The translations under genes and the position numbers were made by a program. Under the pieces are notes generated by a model. The model saw only the letters and a program-made list of their open reading frames with translations, did no database searches and was not told the DNA's origin. A DNA stretch of 22,845 nucleotides from Nitrospirae bacterium CG2_30_53_67 (lineage in GTDB: Bacteria; CG2-30-53-67): positions 1 through 22,845 of the forward strand of contig MNYV01000101.1 of the NCBI GenBank assembly GCA_001873285.1, in the 5' to 3' direction. Below are positions 15,258 through 22,453 of this stretch, piece by piece. Every line of letters begins with the position of its first letter. The first letter of the stretch is position 1.

Positions 15258-16290
15258 TGATAATTGGATATTTACCCCGCCCCTCTTTCCGAAGCGTCTT
15301 GACAATCCTCTGGATTTTCGCTGCAAGTTCACGATCATCGCATAACCTCTCCGTAAGCTTCTTCACTCCTAAACTGATGGATGCAGGATCCCGGCCAAAA
15401 CAGCCGGCTGATTTTATCAGGGGGATTCCTCCGATTTTCTTTGCAATATAGGATGTGACGGCCCTGCATAATGCAGCCTCTCTACTCCGGGAGCAATCCA
15501 TGATTCTCCCAACAGGCAGATTGAAGGCCTTACTGACCTCGGCAACCAGGGCATCTATTTTAAGGTCTATGAAAGATTCCATCCTGTCTTCTCTATCGAT
15601 CCGCTTCTCTATTCTCTCAACAAATAGGTCTTCTCCAAGATAATGCTGTTCCTTCACCGCATAGAGGTCTTCTCTGTGACCCGTTCTCAACGCGGCATGG
15701 ACAAAATCCTGATACGCGGAAAGCGCCGCCTTTCGGTTCTTCGACAGGATGGCCAAGGGCATATCCGTCTCAAGCCAGGACAAAGACTTATTTGAAAGGT
15801 ATGCCCGATGGCTGCTCCAGGTGTACTCGCCCGGAAGATTCACCATGCCGGCTCTGACCGGATTCAGATGGATATACCGGATCAATTCCAAGAAATAGGA
15901 ATCCTTGTCACAAATGATGGATTTGTATCTTCCCTGGAAGAGATGACCTGTCGTGCTGTATTTTCTATTGAAGTACATGGTATAGCTTTGCTGAAGCCCC
16001 TGCATCATCTTGGAAAGAGACGTTTTACCTTGTTCAATCAGCAGATGAATATGGTTAGGCATCAAAACATAAGCGTAGAGCGAACAGAGGCAGCGCCTCT
16101 GATAGGAGATCAGGCGGTTCAAGTATTGTTGGTAGTCTTCCTCTCCGCGAAAAACCTGTTGGCGCTGGTTCCCCCTTGCAATGACATGATAAAAAGCTCC
16201 TTGATATTCTACACGAGGCTTCCTGGCCATGCCTCATCAATAACAGAGTTGTGTAACGGTGTCAATATAAAAATATCAATGTCTGACCCC
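15246..16290 (-). mobile_element. RAYT transposon with perfect 17-bp inverted ends
   Basis: GGGGTCAGACATTGATA at 15246-15262 is repeated exactly in inverted orientation at 16274-16290. The interval holds one transposase gene. The inner flank of the right end is A/T-rich and can fold (GTCAATATAAAAATATCAATG-like). The element supplies the last codons and stop of the TPR gene on its right and a possible ATG for the SLH-like gene on its left. I saw no convincing target-site duplication, which agrees with HUH-type transposition. Confidence 0.8.
15250..16230 (-). CDS. REP-associated tyrosine transposase (RAYT, Y1/HUH family)
   Basis: The 326-residue protein starts in the typical way (MARKPRVEYQGAFYHVIARGNQRQ). 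It carries the metal-binding HUH motif MPNHIHLLIEQ (His60, His62), GHLFQGRYKS, and LIRYIHLNPVRAGMV with the probable catalytic Tyr119. Such single-strand DNA transposases act on short palindromic ends. The last third (about 225-310) is an extra helical domain in which IAKKIGGIPLIKSAGCFGRDPASISLGVKKL resembles DnaA domain IV; it is known in longer RAYT proteins and probably binds DNA. The stop codon lies within the left inverted end. The gene looks intact and the element may be active or recently active. Confidence 0.93.
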   Translation of the reverse strand: MARKPRVEYQGAFYHVIARGNQRQQVFRGEEDYQQYLNRLISYQRRCLCSLYAYVLMPNHIHLLIEQGKTSLSKMMQGLQQSYTMYFNRKYSTTGHLFQGRYKSIICDKDSYFLELIRYIHLNPVRAGMVNLPGEYTWSSHRAYLSNKSLSWLETDMPLAILSKNRKAALSAYQDFVHAALRTGHREDLYAVKEQHYLGEDLFVERIEKRIDREDRMESFIDLKIDALVAEVSKAFNLPVGRIMDCSRSREAALCRAVTSYIAKKIGGIPLIKSAGCFGRDPASISLGVKKLTERLCDDRELAAKIQRIVKTLRKEGRGKYPIINV

Positions 16291-16569
16291 AAGTGGGAGG
16301 AAGTTCGGGTTGAGTTCGTACGCCTTCCTGAAAGCCTCCCGCGCAGCGGGGTAGTCCCGCATCTCCTGGTAGGTATAGCCCAGATAATAGTAGGCGGCCG
16401 CGTGGTTCGGGTCTTGGGCAATGACCTCTTTGAAGGACTCCACGGCAGCCGGATAGTCTTTGCTGAAATAGAGATGCAAGGCAAAGTTGAGGCCATCCTG
16501 CCCGGCCCGGATCGTCACTGCCGTCGAGAGGAGCGCGATGACAGACAGGGATAAAATGATCTTTTTCAT
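16276..16569 (-). CDS. Secreted TPR protein, 3' end replaced by the RAYT element
   Basis: The 97-codon ORF starts with a signal peptide (MKKIILSLSVIALLSTAVTIRA) and has about two TPR units (YFSKDYPAAVESFKEVIAQDPN and AAAYYYLGYTYQEMRDYPAAREAFRKAYELNPNF). The final codons GVRH and the stop are read from the inverted end of the transposon (16274-16290), so the natural C-terminus is probably missing. The ATG shares ATGA with the stop of the cvpA-like gene. It is probably a periplasmic scaffold; the function is unknown. The product may still be stable, since TPR units are autonomous. Confidence 0.8.
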   Translation of the reverse strand: MKKIILSLSVIALLSTAVTIRAGQDGLNFALHLYFSKDYPAAVESFKEVIAQDPNHAAAYYYLGYTYQEMRDYPAAREAFRKAYELNPNFLPLGVRH

Positions 16570-17156
16570 TTTTTCTCCTTTTCCATGAGTTTGTCCATGA
16601 CCACGTCCTTCTCTTTCCGGATCATGGAGGAAATTTTCCTCTCTTTCCAGATCTGATCGAGTTTCTCCCGGGTTGCTTCAAAACGCCTCTGAATCTCCTG
16701 GGGCGCAGCCTTGGCGATCAGCCCGACGGTGGAAATGATGTACGGCGTCAGCTTGGATTCCTGGAGGACCCTGCTTCCCGGCATGAAGCTCGTCATGAGC
16801 ATGATGATCACGGAAACGATCAGGCATCCCTTCAGGAAACCGAACACGGCTCCGAGCAGGTGATCGGCCCATCCCAGCATGACTTGACGTGTCACACCCT
16901 CGAGCAAGACTCCGATGAGCCGTATGGCCAGGGTTGAACCCACAAAAACCAAGGCGTATCCGAGAATTTTGGAGAGGGGTGGGTGATGGATGAAACGGAG
17001 CATAAACTCGCCCATATACTCAAAGGTATGGTTGGCGATCAGAAAGCCCAGGATCACCGATCCGAGCGAGAAGACCTCCCTGATCACACCCTTGAAGAGG
17101 CTCAGCACAAAGGCCGATCCGACAATCACGATAATCGTTATATCAAGAAGGTTCAT
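16566..17156 (-). CDS. cvpA: CvpA family membrane protein
   Basis: This 196-residue protein has four hydrophobic helices (about 5-25, 28-48, 62-85, 100-122) with the family start LLDITIIVIVGSAFVLSLFKGVIREVFSLGSVILGFLIA and a central GWADHLLGAVFGFLKGCLIVSVI. CvpA proteins sit in the inner membrane and are linked to colicin V production and to envelope stress and bile resistance in enterobacteria. The charged C-terminal tail (about 155-196) is probably cytoplasmic. It is coupled by ATGA overlap to the TPR gene and follows repeat C. The gene symbol is by family only. Confidence 0.88.
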   Translation of the reverse strand: MNLLDITIIVIVGSAFVLSLFKGVIREVFSLGSVILGFLIANHTFEYMGEFMLRFIHHPPLSKILGYALVFVGSTLAIRLIGVLLEGVTRQVMLGWADHLLGAVFGFLKGCLIVSVIIMLMTSFMPGSRVLQESKLTPYIISTVGLIAKAAPQEIQRRFEATREKLDQIWKERKISSMIRKEKDVVMDKLMEKEKK

Positions 17157-17213
17157 TGTTTTGTTCTCAAACGGTTGTAAGATACCTATCGGTGCTTTAT
17201 AACAATTAAAGTC

Positions 17214-17500
17214 CTTCTCCCATTTAGTGGGTAAAAAGGGGTCGAGGGTTCAAGGGGTCAAGGATTCAAGTGAAATGCTTAAACGCAAGCAAAATCTCCA
17301 GAGAAAAACACTGTAACCCTTGAACCCAAGATGCCTTAGTGTAGTAGCCGTCGCAGACGGCAAGGGTGGAGAAAAGCGGGACACGCGAAGCGTAACCCTG
17401 GGACCCTCGGCCCCTTATGTTTTTAGCACTTCACTTGACCCCTGGAATCCTTGACCCCTTGAACCCTTATGTTTTCACCCACTCTTTTTGGAGACGATCC
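17214..17500. repeat. Palindromic intergenic repeat, copy C (with nested module)
   Basis: This is the longest copy (287 bp), with both termini. The left end CTTCTCCCATTTAGTGGGTA and the complement of the right end ATCTCCAAAAAGAGTGGGTG are imperfect terminal inverted repeats. Inside lie inverted GGGGTCAAG units and the 71-bp module at 17328-17398. The right end is 6 nt beyond the stop codon of the M20 amidohydrolase gene. It fills most of the 349-bp gap between the M20 gene and cvpA; the remaining roughly 60 bp before cvpA is A/T-rich and may hold a promoter I cannot identify. Confidence 0.85.
17328..17398. repeat. 71-bp module nested in repeat C
   Basis: It is nearly identical to 7341-7411 (two A-to-G differences) and has the same orientation and position within the host repeat. 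The high identity, compared with more variable host-repeat arms, suggests recent spread or conversion. Confidence 0.75.
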
Positions 17501-17505
17501 TATTT

Positions 17506-18678
17506 TTAGGGTTGATGTTTTTTGAACTCTTCATGCATCTTCTTCCGGACATCGGGATTCATCAGGACCTCCAGGCCGGTCAGCGCCAGGGCCTTGGCTG
17601 CGGTCCCCATAACCCGTTCTGCGTCCTCTGTACGCGCAGCCTCTGCAAACCTCGGCGTATGCGGCATGCGGTCCATGCCGCAGATGGAAAGCTCCGGGTG
17701 GATCGCCGGAAGGATCCGGCTGAGGTTGCCGATATCCGATGAGCCGATATATTTTGTCTCATCGGTATCGTCAATGACGATCCCGAGGGATTCCACGGCT
17801 TGCTGGAAGATCCCGGCCAGCGTATAGTTCGGCATCAATCCCTCATAGACCGGTCCGGCGGTCTCCACCGCGAAGGTGCATCCCGCGGCCCGGGAAGCCC
17901 CCTCCATGCAGCCCTTGACCCGTTCGATGATATGCTTCATGGTCCCTGTCTCAAGCGCCCGTACCGCGATCCTGGCCTCGGTCCTGGATGGAATGACGTT
18001 GACGGCATCCCCTCCGTGGGTGATGATTCCGTGGATCCGGACATCCTCCGGAGTCTGCTGGCGCAGGGCATTGACTCCTGAAAACATGAGAATCATGGCA
18101 TCGAGGGCGTTGATCCCCAGCTCAGGGGCGGCGGCGGCATGGGCGCTCTTCCCGTAAAATGTGATTTTGAGCTCGGTCATGGACAGGGTCCGTTTGACGA
18201 CCGCATTTCGGACCGAAGGATGGAACATCATGGCGGCATCGATCCCGTCAAAGACGCCGTGCTCGATCATCCTGATCTTGCCGCCGTACATCTCTTCAGC
18301 CGGCGTCCCTATCACCAAGATGCGCCCTTGGCCCCGGGGGAGGACGGAAGCGAGAGCGGCCCCGGCTCCGGCCCCTGCGGCGGCGATCAGGTTGTGCCCG
18401 CAGGCATGGCCGATACCCGGAAGGGCGTCATATTCCGAAAGAAAGGCCACCGAAGGCGACGCCGGCGCCCCCCGATGGGCCTTGAACGCGGTCTTAAGAG
18501 AGGCCGGTTCCTCCTCTAAATGGAATCCCTGGGAATCGAGGAACCGCGTCAGAAGCGAGTGCGACTCCTTCTCCTCAAAACCGAGTTCAGGATGGCCGTG
18601 GATGGCGCGGCTCAAGCCGACCAGTTCCGGAAAGAGCCGGTCCACTTCAGCGATCACCTTCCTACGAAGATCCGTCAT
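17506..18678 (-). CDS. M20 family amidohydrolase / peptidase
   Basis: This 390-residue metal-dependent hydrolase is of the M20D (AbgB/aminoacylase-like) type. Metal-binding and catalytic marks are IHGHPELGFEE, GHACGHN (His91, Cys93, His95), GTPAEE (Glu128-Glu129), FHPS (His153) and a C-terminal MPHTPRF. The dimerisation lid runs from about 165 to 280, with YGKSAHAAAAPELGINALDA as its typical start. The substrate may be an N-acyl amino acid, p-aminobenzoyl-glutamate or a peptide, and cannot be fixed from sequence. The start is preceded by the MITE-like copy 2, which separates it from rnc, so it may be transcribed independently. Repeat C follows its stop. Confidence 0.92.
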   Translation of the reverse strand: MTDLRRKVIAEVDRLFPELVGLSRAIHGHPELGFEEKESHSLLTRFLDSQGFHLEEEPASLKTAFKAHRGAPASPSVAFLSEYDALPGIGHACGHNLIAAAGAGAGAALASVLPRGQGRILVIGTPAEEMYGGKIRMIEHGVFDGIDAAMMFHPSVRNAVVKRTLSMTELKITFYGKSAHAAAAPELGINALDAMILMFSGVNALRQQTPEDVRIHGIITHGGDAVNVIPSRTEARIAVRALETGTMKHIIERVKGCMEGASRAAGCTFAVETAGPVYEGLMPNYTLAGIFQQAVESLGIVIDDTDETKYIGSSDIGNLSRILPAIHPELSICGMDRMPHTPRFAEAARTEDAERVMGTAAKALALTGLEVLMNPDVRKKMHEEFKKHQP

Positions 18679-18727
18679 GGTTTTTCACTCACTGGATAGG
18701 TTTATTCTTTGAAGGACCCTGCCTAAG

Positions 18728-18888
18728 TGGTCCTGTTCGTAAATATGGTAACGTACCGAGAGGGTCGTAGGGCGGTCTCATCTCCGCGCGCGACTGAGGT
18801 GTACCCACTGTGGTACGCCGCAAGGAGCGGAACGCAGATGAGGCCGCCCTACGGCACTCGAATGCGACCGTATTTACGAATAGGGCCA
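18728..18888. mobile_element. MITE-like inverted-repeat element, copy 2
   Basis: This 161-bp copy is inverted relative to that at 1895-2054. Read on the opposite strand, the two share most bases, including the ends and the internal GTAGGGCGG and CGCAAGGAGCGGAACGC blocks. CTAAG flanks both ends (18723-18727 and 18889-18893). The right flank contains the rnc stop codon, and the left flank lies about 45 nt before the M20 gene. It has no coding capacity. Confidence 0.75.
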
Positions 18889-19635
18889 CTAAGTGGCCCT
18901 TTTCGTTCCCGCCCTTCCGGCCTCGGTCCTGTGCACTTTCTTGATCTTTTCCAGGGCCTGCATGGCTGCCTGCTGCTGCGCCTCCTTCTTGTTCCGCCCG
19001 TTCCCGACGCCTAAGACCTCGCCGTTCACAGTGAGTTCCATGACAAAAAGGCGGTTGTGATCGGGACCGCTTGTCCGCTTGAGGTGGTATTCCGGAAGGC
19101 GCCCGAACCTTTCCTGACAGATCTCCTGAAAGGTGGTCTTGAAATCAAAAGGATGTTTTTGTTCCACGGCCTCCTCTATCATATCCTTGAAGTGCGCCAG
19201 AACCACCTGCGTGGCAGACCGCATCCCGCGGTCCAGGTAAATTCCGGCAATCACCGCTTCCAGGGCATCGGAGATGAGCGACACCTTCTCCCGTCCTCCG
19301 GTCCCCTCTTCCCCTTTGCCGAGGAAAAGATAGGTCCCAAGGCCGATTTTAGCGGCAATGGAGGCCAGGCCGTTTTCATTGACGAGGTTGGCCCGAATTT
19401 TCGAGAGCGCCCCCTCGTTCAGTTCCTGGTATTTCTTGTAAAGATAGTGGCTGATGATCAGGCTTAATACGGCGTCCCCCACAAACTCCAATCGTTCGTT
19501 ATCCTCCCGCCGCAGCCCGGGATTTTCATTGGCAAAAGACTTATGGGTCAGGGCGTTGATGAGGAGGGTTTGATCTTGGAAGGTATATCCAAGTTTCTCC
19601 TCCAGCGGGGATAAACCATAAACTTCAGGATTCAT
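18889..19635 (-). CDS. rnc: Ribonuclease III
   Basis: RNase III cleaves double-stranded RNA in rRNA processing and mRNA turnover. The catalytic domain shows NERLEFVGDAVLSL with its acidic residues and DALEAVIAGIYLDRG. The C-terminal double-stranded RNA-binding domain runs from DFKTTFQEICQERFG to NGRNKKEAQQQAAMQALEKI. The frame is open to 19710, but the ATG at 19635 has GAGG 6 nt upstream and gives 248 residues beginning [19 protein letters not shown], close to family length. The last codons (Thr-Lys-Arg-Ala-Thr-stop) are read from sequence that resembles the end of the adjacent MITE-like element. fabF-rnc linkage is common. Confidence 0.95.
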   Translation of the reverse strand: MNPEVYGLSPLEEKLGYTFQDQTLLINALTHKSFANENPGLRREDNERLEFVGDAVLSLIISHYLYKKYQELNEGALSKIRANLVNENGLASIAAKIGLGTYLFLGKGEEGTGGREKVSLISDALEAVIAGIYLDRGMRSATQVVLAHFKDMIEEAVEQKHPFDFKTTFQEICQERFGRLPEYHLKRTSGPDHNRLFVMELTVNGEVLGVGNGRNKKEAQQQAAMQALEKIKKVHRTEAGRAGTKRAT

Positions 19636-19765
19636 GCAATGCCTCAACACCGTTACACCCCGGCCTCTCGGCCCCGAGAAGCTGTGCGGGACCGGGTGTT
19701 TCCAATTCATCGGGATGAAACGTCACTGGATACGGCTCCTTGTCTGCGGACACTTCCTCATTCAT
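19625..19765 (-). CDS. Possible 46-codon ORF bridging fabF and rnc
   Basis: The ATG at 19765 overlaps the fabF stop codon (ATGAATGA), and the ORF ends a few codons inside rnc, so it tiles the gap exactly. The peptide ([20 protein letters not shown], then a Pro/Gly/Glu-rich tail) has no recognisable motif. It may be a small protein, a coupling ORF that carries ribosomes from fabF to rnc, or chance. Low confidence. Confidence 0.3.
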   Translation of the reverse strand: MNEEVSADKEPYPVTFHPDELETPGPAQLLGAERPGCNGVEALHES

Positions 19766-20993
19766 ACCTTCGGAGAACCAGTGTGGCATTGGTTCCTCCA
19801 AACCCCAATGAATTGCTGAGGGCCGCCCGGACCGGAACCCGGCGCGCCTGATTAGGGACATAATCGAGATCACAGGCCGGATCCGGCGCTTCATAGTTGA
19901 TCGTGGGAGGAATGATCCCATGCAGAAGGGTCATGGCCATGAAAACGGTCTCGATCCCGCCCGCCGCTCCCAGAAGATGACCGGTCATGGACTTGGTGGA
20001 GCTGACGGCAAGATGCATCGAGCGGCCTCCAAAGACCTTCTTGATGGCCAGGGTCTCGTTCTCGTCGTTAAATTTCGTAGAGGTCCCGTGCGCATTGATA
20101 TAGTCTATCTCATCGGGATTCATCCCGGCGTCTTTCAGGGCCATGGCCATACAGCGGGAGGCGCCCTCTCCTCCCGGCGCAGGAGATGTGATGTGATAGG
20201 CATCCGAGGTCAGTCCGTACCCGACGACCTCCGCATAAATTTTTGCGCCGCGCTTCCTGGCCAGTTCCAGTTCCTCCAATACCACCACGCCGGCCCCTTC
20301 TCCGATCACGAAACCGTCCCGCTCCGCATCGAAGGGGCGGCTGGCCTTTTCCGGCTCATGGTTCCGGGTGGAAAGCGCCCTCATGGCGGAGAATCCGGCA
20401 AGTGCCAGGGGACAGATGGTCGATTCGGTCCCGCCGGCGATCATGGCATCGGCATCATTCCTCTGGATCAGCCGGAAGGCATCCCCGATGGAATGGGTTC
20501 CGGTGGCGCAGGCCGTGACGATGGACGTGTTGGGGCCTCTCAGTCCGTAACGGATGGCGATCTGACCTGAAGCCAGATTGATCAGAACCATGGGAACAAA
20601 AAAAGGCGAGACCTTCCTGGGGCCGCGTTCCAAGAGGGTCTTATGGTATTTCTCAATGGCCTGAAGCCCTCCTATCCCCGCGCCGACAATCACCCCGACG
20701 CGTTCGGTATTGGAGGCGTCCACCACGAGGCCTGAGTCCTCCATGGCCATCTGGCCGGCGGCCATGGCATACTGGATGAAGGAGTCCATTTTCTTCTGAT
20801 CCTTCTTGTCTATATAGAGGTCCGGATCAAATCCCTTGACCTCCCCGGCGATTTGAGAAGGATACTCGGACGCATCAAACCGGGTGATACGGGTGATCCC
20901 GGATCGGCCGTTGATCAGCCCATCCCACGTGGTCTCGAGGTCATTGCCTACCGGCGTGACCACGCCCATCCCTGTAATGACAACCCTTCTCAT
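19758..20993 (-). CDS. fabF: 3-oxoacyl-ACP synthase II
   Basis: This condensing enzyme elongates acyl-ACP with malonyl-ACP in fatty acid synthesis. The thiolase-fold catalytic triad is visible: Cys162 in [10 protein letters not shown], His302 in NAHGTST and His339 in [10 protein letters not shown] (numbering from the ATG at 20993). [13 protein letters not shown] closes the protein. GGGGAG lies 4 nt before that ATG, giving 411 residues starting [16 protein letters not shown]. An in-frame ATG at 21017, directly after the stop of the small ORF upstream, would add eight residues (MDDTSGSV) and cannot be excluded. It is part of the fabD-fabG-acpP-fabF cluster. Confidence 0.96.
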   Translation of the reverse strand: MRRVVITGMGVVTPVGNDLETTWDGLINGRSGITRITRFDASEYPSQIAGEVKGFDPDLYIDKKDQKKMDSFIQYAMAAGQMAMEDSGLVVDASNTERVGVIVGAGIGGLQAIEKYHKTLLERGPRKVSPFFVPMVLINLASGQIAIRYGLRGPNTSIVTACATGTHSIGDAFRLIQRNDADAMIAGGTESTICPLALAGFSAMRALSTRNHEPEKASRPFDAERDGFVIGEGAGVVVLEELELARKRGAKIYAEVVGYGLTSDAYHITSPAPGGEGASRCMAMALKDAGMNPDEIDYINAHGTSTKFNDENETLAIKKVFGGRSMHLAVSSTKSMTGHLLGAAGGIETVFMAMTLLHGIIPPTINYEAPDPACDLDYVPNQARRVPVRAALSNSLGFGGTNATLVLRRYE

Positions 20994-21017
20994 AACACTC
21001 CCCGAAGTATCATCCAT

Positions 21018-21188
21018 TCAGATTCCCTGCCGCACGCTGCCGGGAATCTCCGGACGATAAGGATTTTTTCTGTAACCTTTCACGAACTCCTCATCGGCCC
21101 TGTTCATCCACAGGGTGAGACACCGGCCGGCGGTAAAAATCAAAGGAAGAATCTCCCATGCGTTCCCTACCGACATTCGGAATATCAT
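21018..21188 (-). CDS. Small hypothetical protein between acpP and fabF
   Basis: This 56-codon ORF fills the acpP-fabF gap. The peptide has a hydrophobic, possibly membrane-associated start (MSVGNAWEILPLIFTAGRCL), then TLWMNRADEEFVKGYRKNPY and a basic tail ending SVRQGI. The composition looks like real protein, and the stop is followed at once by an in-frame start for fabF, suggesting coupling. I do not recognise a family. The start (ATG 21188 or the adjacent GTG 21191) lacks a strong ribosome-binding site, so it may be coupled to acpP, whose stop lies 8 nt upstream of the ATG. Confidence 0.5.
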   Translation of the reverse strand: MIFRMSVGNAWEILPLIFTAGRCLTLWMNRADEEFVKGYRKNPYRPEIPGSVRQGI

Positions 21189-21195
21189 CACCGGA

Positions 21196-21420
21196 TCAGG
21201 ACCGGTCACGGATATAATCAATGGCATGCTGTACCGTGGTGATTTTCTCCGCCTCTTCGTCAGGGATCTCAATCCCGAACTCTTCTTCCAGGGCCATGAC
21301 CAGCTCCACGGTATCCAGGGAATCCGCTCCCAGATCATCCACAAAAGAGGCTTCCGGCTTGACTTGCGCGATATCCACATCCAACTGCTCTGCAATAATC
21401 TTCTTGACTTTCTCTTCCAT
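21196..21420 (-). CDS. acpP: Acyl carrier protein
   Basis: This 74-residue acidic protein carries growing acyl chains on a phosphopantetheine arm attached to Ser34 in [13 protein letters not shown], the classical modification motif. The helix pattern [16 protein letters not shown]...[26 protein letters not shown] is typical. It is slightly shorter at the C-terminus than the usual 77-78 residues. A strong AGGAGG precedes the ATG after an A-rich spacer, as expected for an abundant protein. It is separated from fabG by repeat D, with about 60 A/T-rich bases between the repeat and the gene that could hold a promoter. Confidence 0.97.
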   Translation of the reverse strand: MEEKVKKIIAEQLDVDIAQVKPEASFVDDLGADSLDTVELVMALEEEFGIEIPDEEAEKITTVQHAIDYIRDRS

Positions 21421-21483
21421 TCTTTTTTTCCTCCTATTTAAATTTGTTTAGGATTTCGATATTCGTATCTACTATTTGCGGTT

Positions 21484-21700
21484 CTTCTCCCATTTAGTGG
21501 GTAAAAAGGGTTCGAGGATTCCAGGGTTCAAGGGGTCAAGTGAAATACTTGAACGCAAGCAAAATCGCCAGAGAAAAACACTAGGGAACCCTTGAACCCT
21601 AGGACCCTCGGCCCCTTATGTTTTTAGCTCTTCACTTGACCCCTGGAATCCTTGACCCCTTGACCCCTGACGTTTTCACCCACTCTTTTGGAGATGATCC
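21484..21700. repeat. Palindromic intergenic repeat, copy D
   Basis: This 217-bp copy has both termini (left CTTCTCCCATTTAGTGGGTA; right complement ATCTCCAAAAGAGTGGGTGA) and the inverted GGGGTCAAG arms. It lacks the 71-bp module: where B and C carry it, D reads directly from ACACTAGGGAACCC into the GGACCCTCGGCCCC block. Its right end is 10 nt beyond the fabG stop codon, and it separates fabG from acpP. Confidence 0.85.
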
Positions 21701-21709
21701 GTATTTGCC

Positions 21710-22453
21710 TTACATGTACATCCCTCCGTTCACATGAATAACCTGCCCGGTGATATACGCCGCTTCCTCCGAAGACAGGAACCTGACCGCATGGGCCACA
21801 TCCTCGACCGAGCCGAGCCTCCCCATGGGGATCTGCGATAAAAGGTTCTTCTTCACATCCACAGCGAGGACCTGCGTCATGGCCGTGTCTATAAATCCAG
21901 GGGCAACGGCATTGCAGGTGATCCCCCTCCCGGCCAGTTCCCTGGCCACGGTTTTGGTCAGACCGATCAGACCTGCCTTGGAGGCTGCATAATTGGACTG
22001 TCCGGCGTTCCCCATGACCCCGACGATCGATGCAATGTTTACGATCCGGCCGCTCCGCTGTTTCATCATGGGCCTGGACACCGCACGGATGCAGAGAAAG
22101 GCCCCCTTCAGATTGACCTTGAGCACCTGGTCCCAGTCTTCATCCTTCATGCGCATGATGAGCCCGTCCCTTGTGATGCCGGCGTTGTTCACCAGGATAT
22201 CAATCCTTTTGAATTCATCCATCCCCTTTTGAACCATCGCGGCCGCGTCTTTTGCATCGGACACATCGGCCTTGACGGCAACGGATTTCCGGCCGATGGC
22301 CCGAATCTCTCCTGCCGTCTTTTCAGCCGCATCCAGGTTGATATCCGAAATCAGACAGTCCGCACCATGCCTGGCCAGCATGAAGGCGATGGTCTTGCCG
22401 ATGCCTTGGGCGGAACCCGTAATCAGGGCCGCCCTGCCTTGAAGAGTCATCAT
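21710..22453 (-). CDS. fabG: 3-oxoacyl-ACP reductase
   Basis: This 247-residue short-chain dehydrogenase reduces 3-oxoacyl-ACP with NADPH. The cofactor motif GSAQGIG (13-19), NNAG (89-92), the catalytic Asn114, Ser142, Tyr155 and Lys159 (YAASK), and the closing SSEEAAYITGQVIHVNGGMYM are all present. The ATG shares bases with the fabD stop (ATGA), so fabD and fabG are coupled. A second Met follows at once. Repeat D begins right after the stop. Confidence 0.97.
   Translation of the reverse strand: MMTLQGRAALITGSAQGIGKTIAFMLARHGADCLISDINLDAAEKTAGEIRAIGRKSVAVKADVSDAKDAAAMVQKGMDEFKRIDILVNNAGITRDGLIMRMKDEDWDQVLKVNLKGAFLCIRAVSRPMMKQRSGRIVNIASIVGVMGNAGQSNYAASKAGLIGLTKTVARELAGRGITCNAVAPGFIDTAMTQVLAVDVKKNLLSQIPMGRLGSVEDVAHAVRFLSSEEAAYITGQVIHVNGGMYM

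Noticed and set aside
15258-15338. 27-residue N-terminal extension of the SLH-like protein
   Set aside because: It is read from inside the RAYT transposase gene in another frame, so it is not part of the original gene.
19636-19710. 25-residue N-terminal extension of RNase III
   Set aside because: The ATG at 19635 has a good ribosome-binding site and gives the usual family length; the extension has no family similarity.
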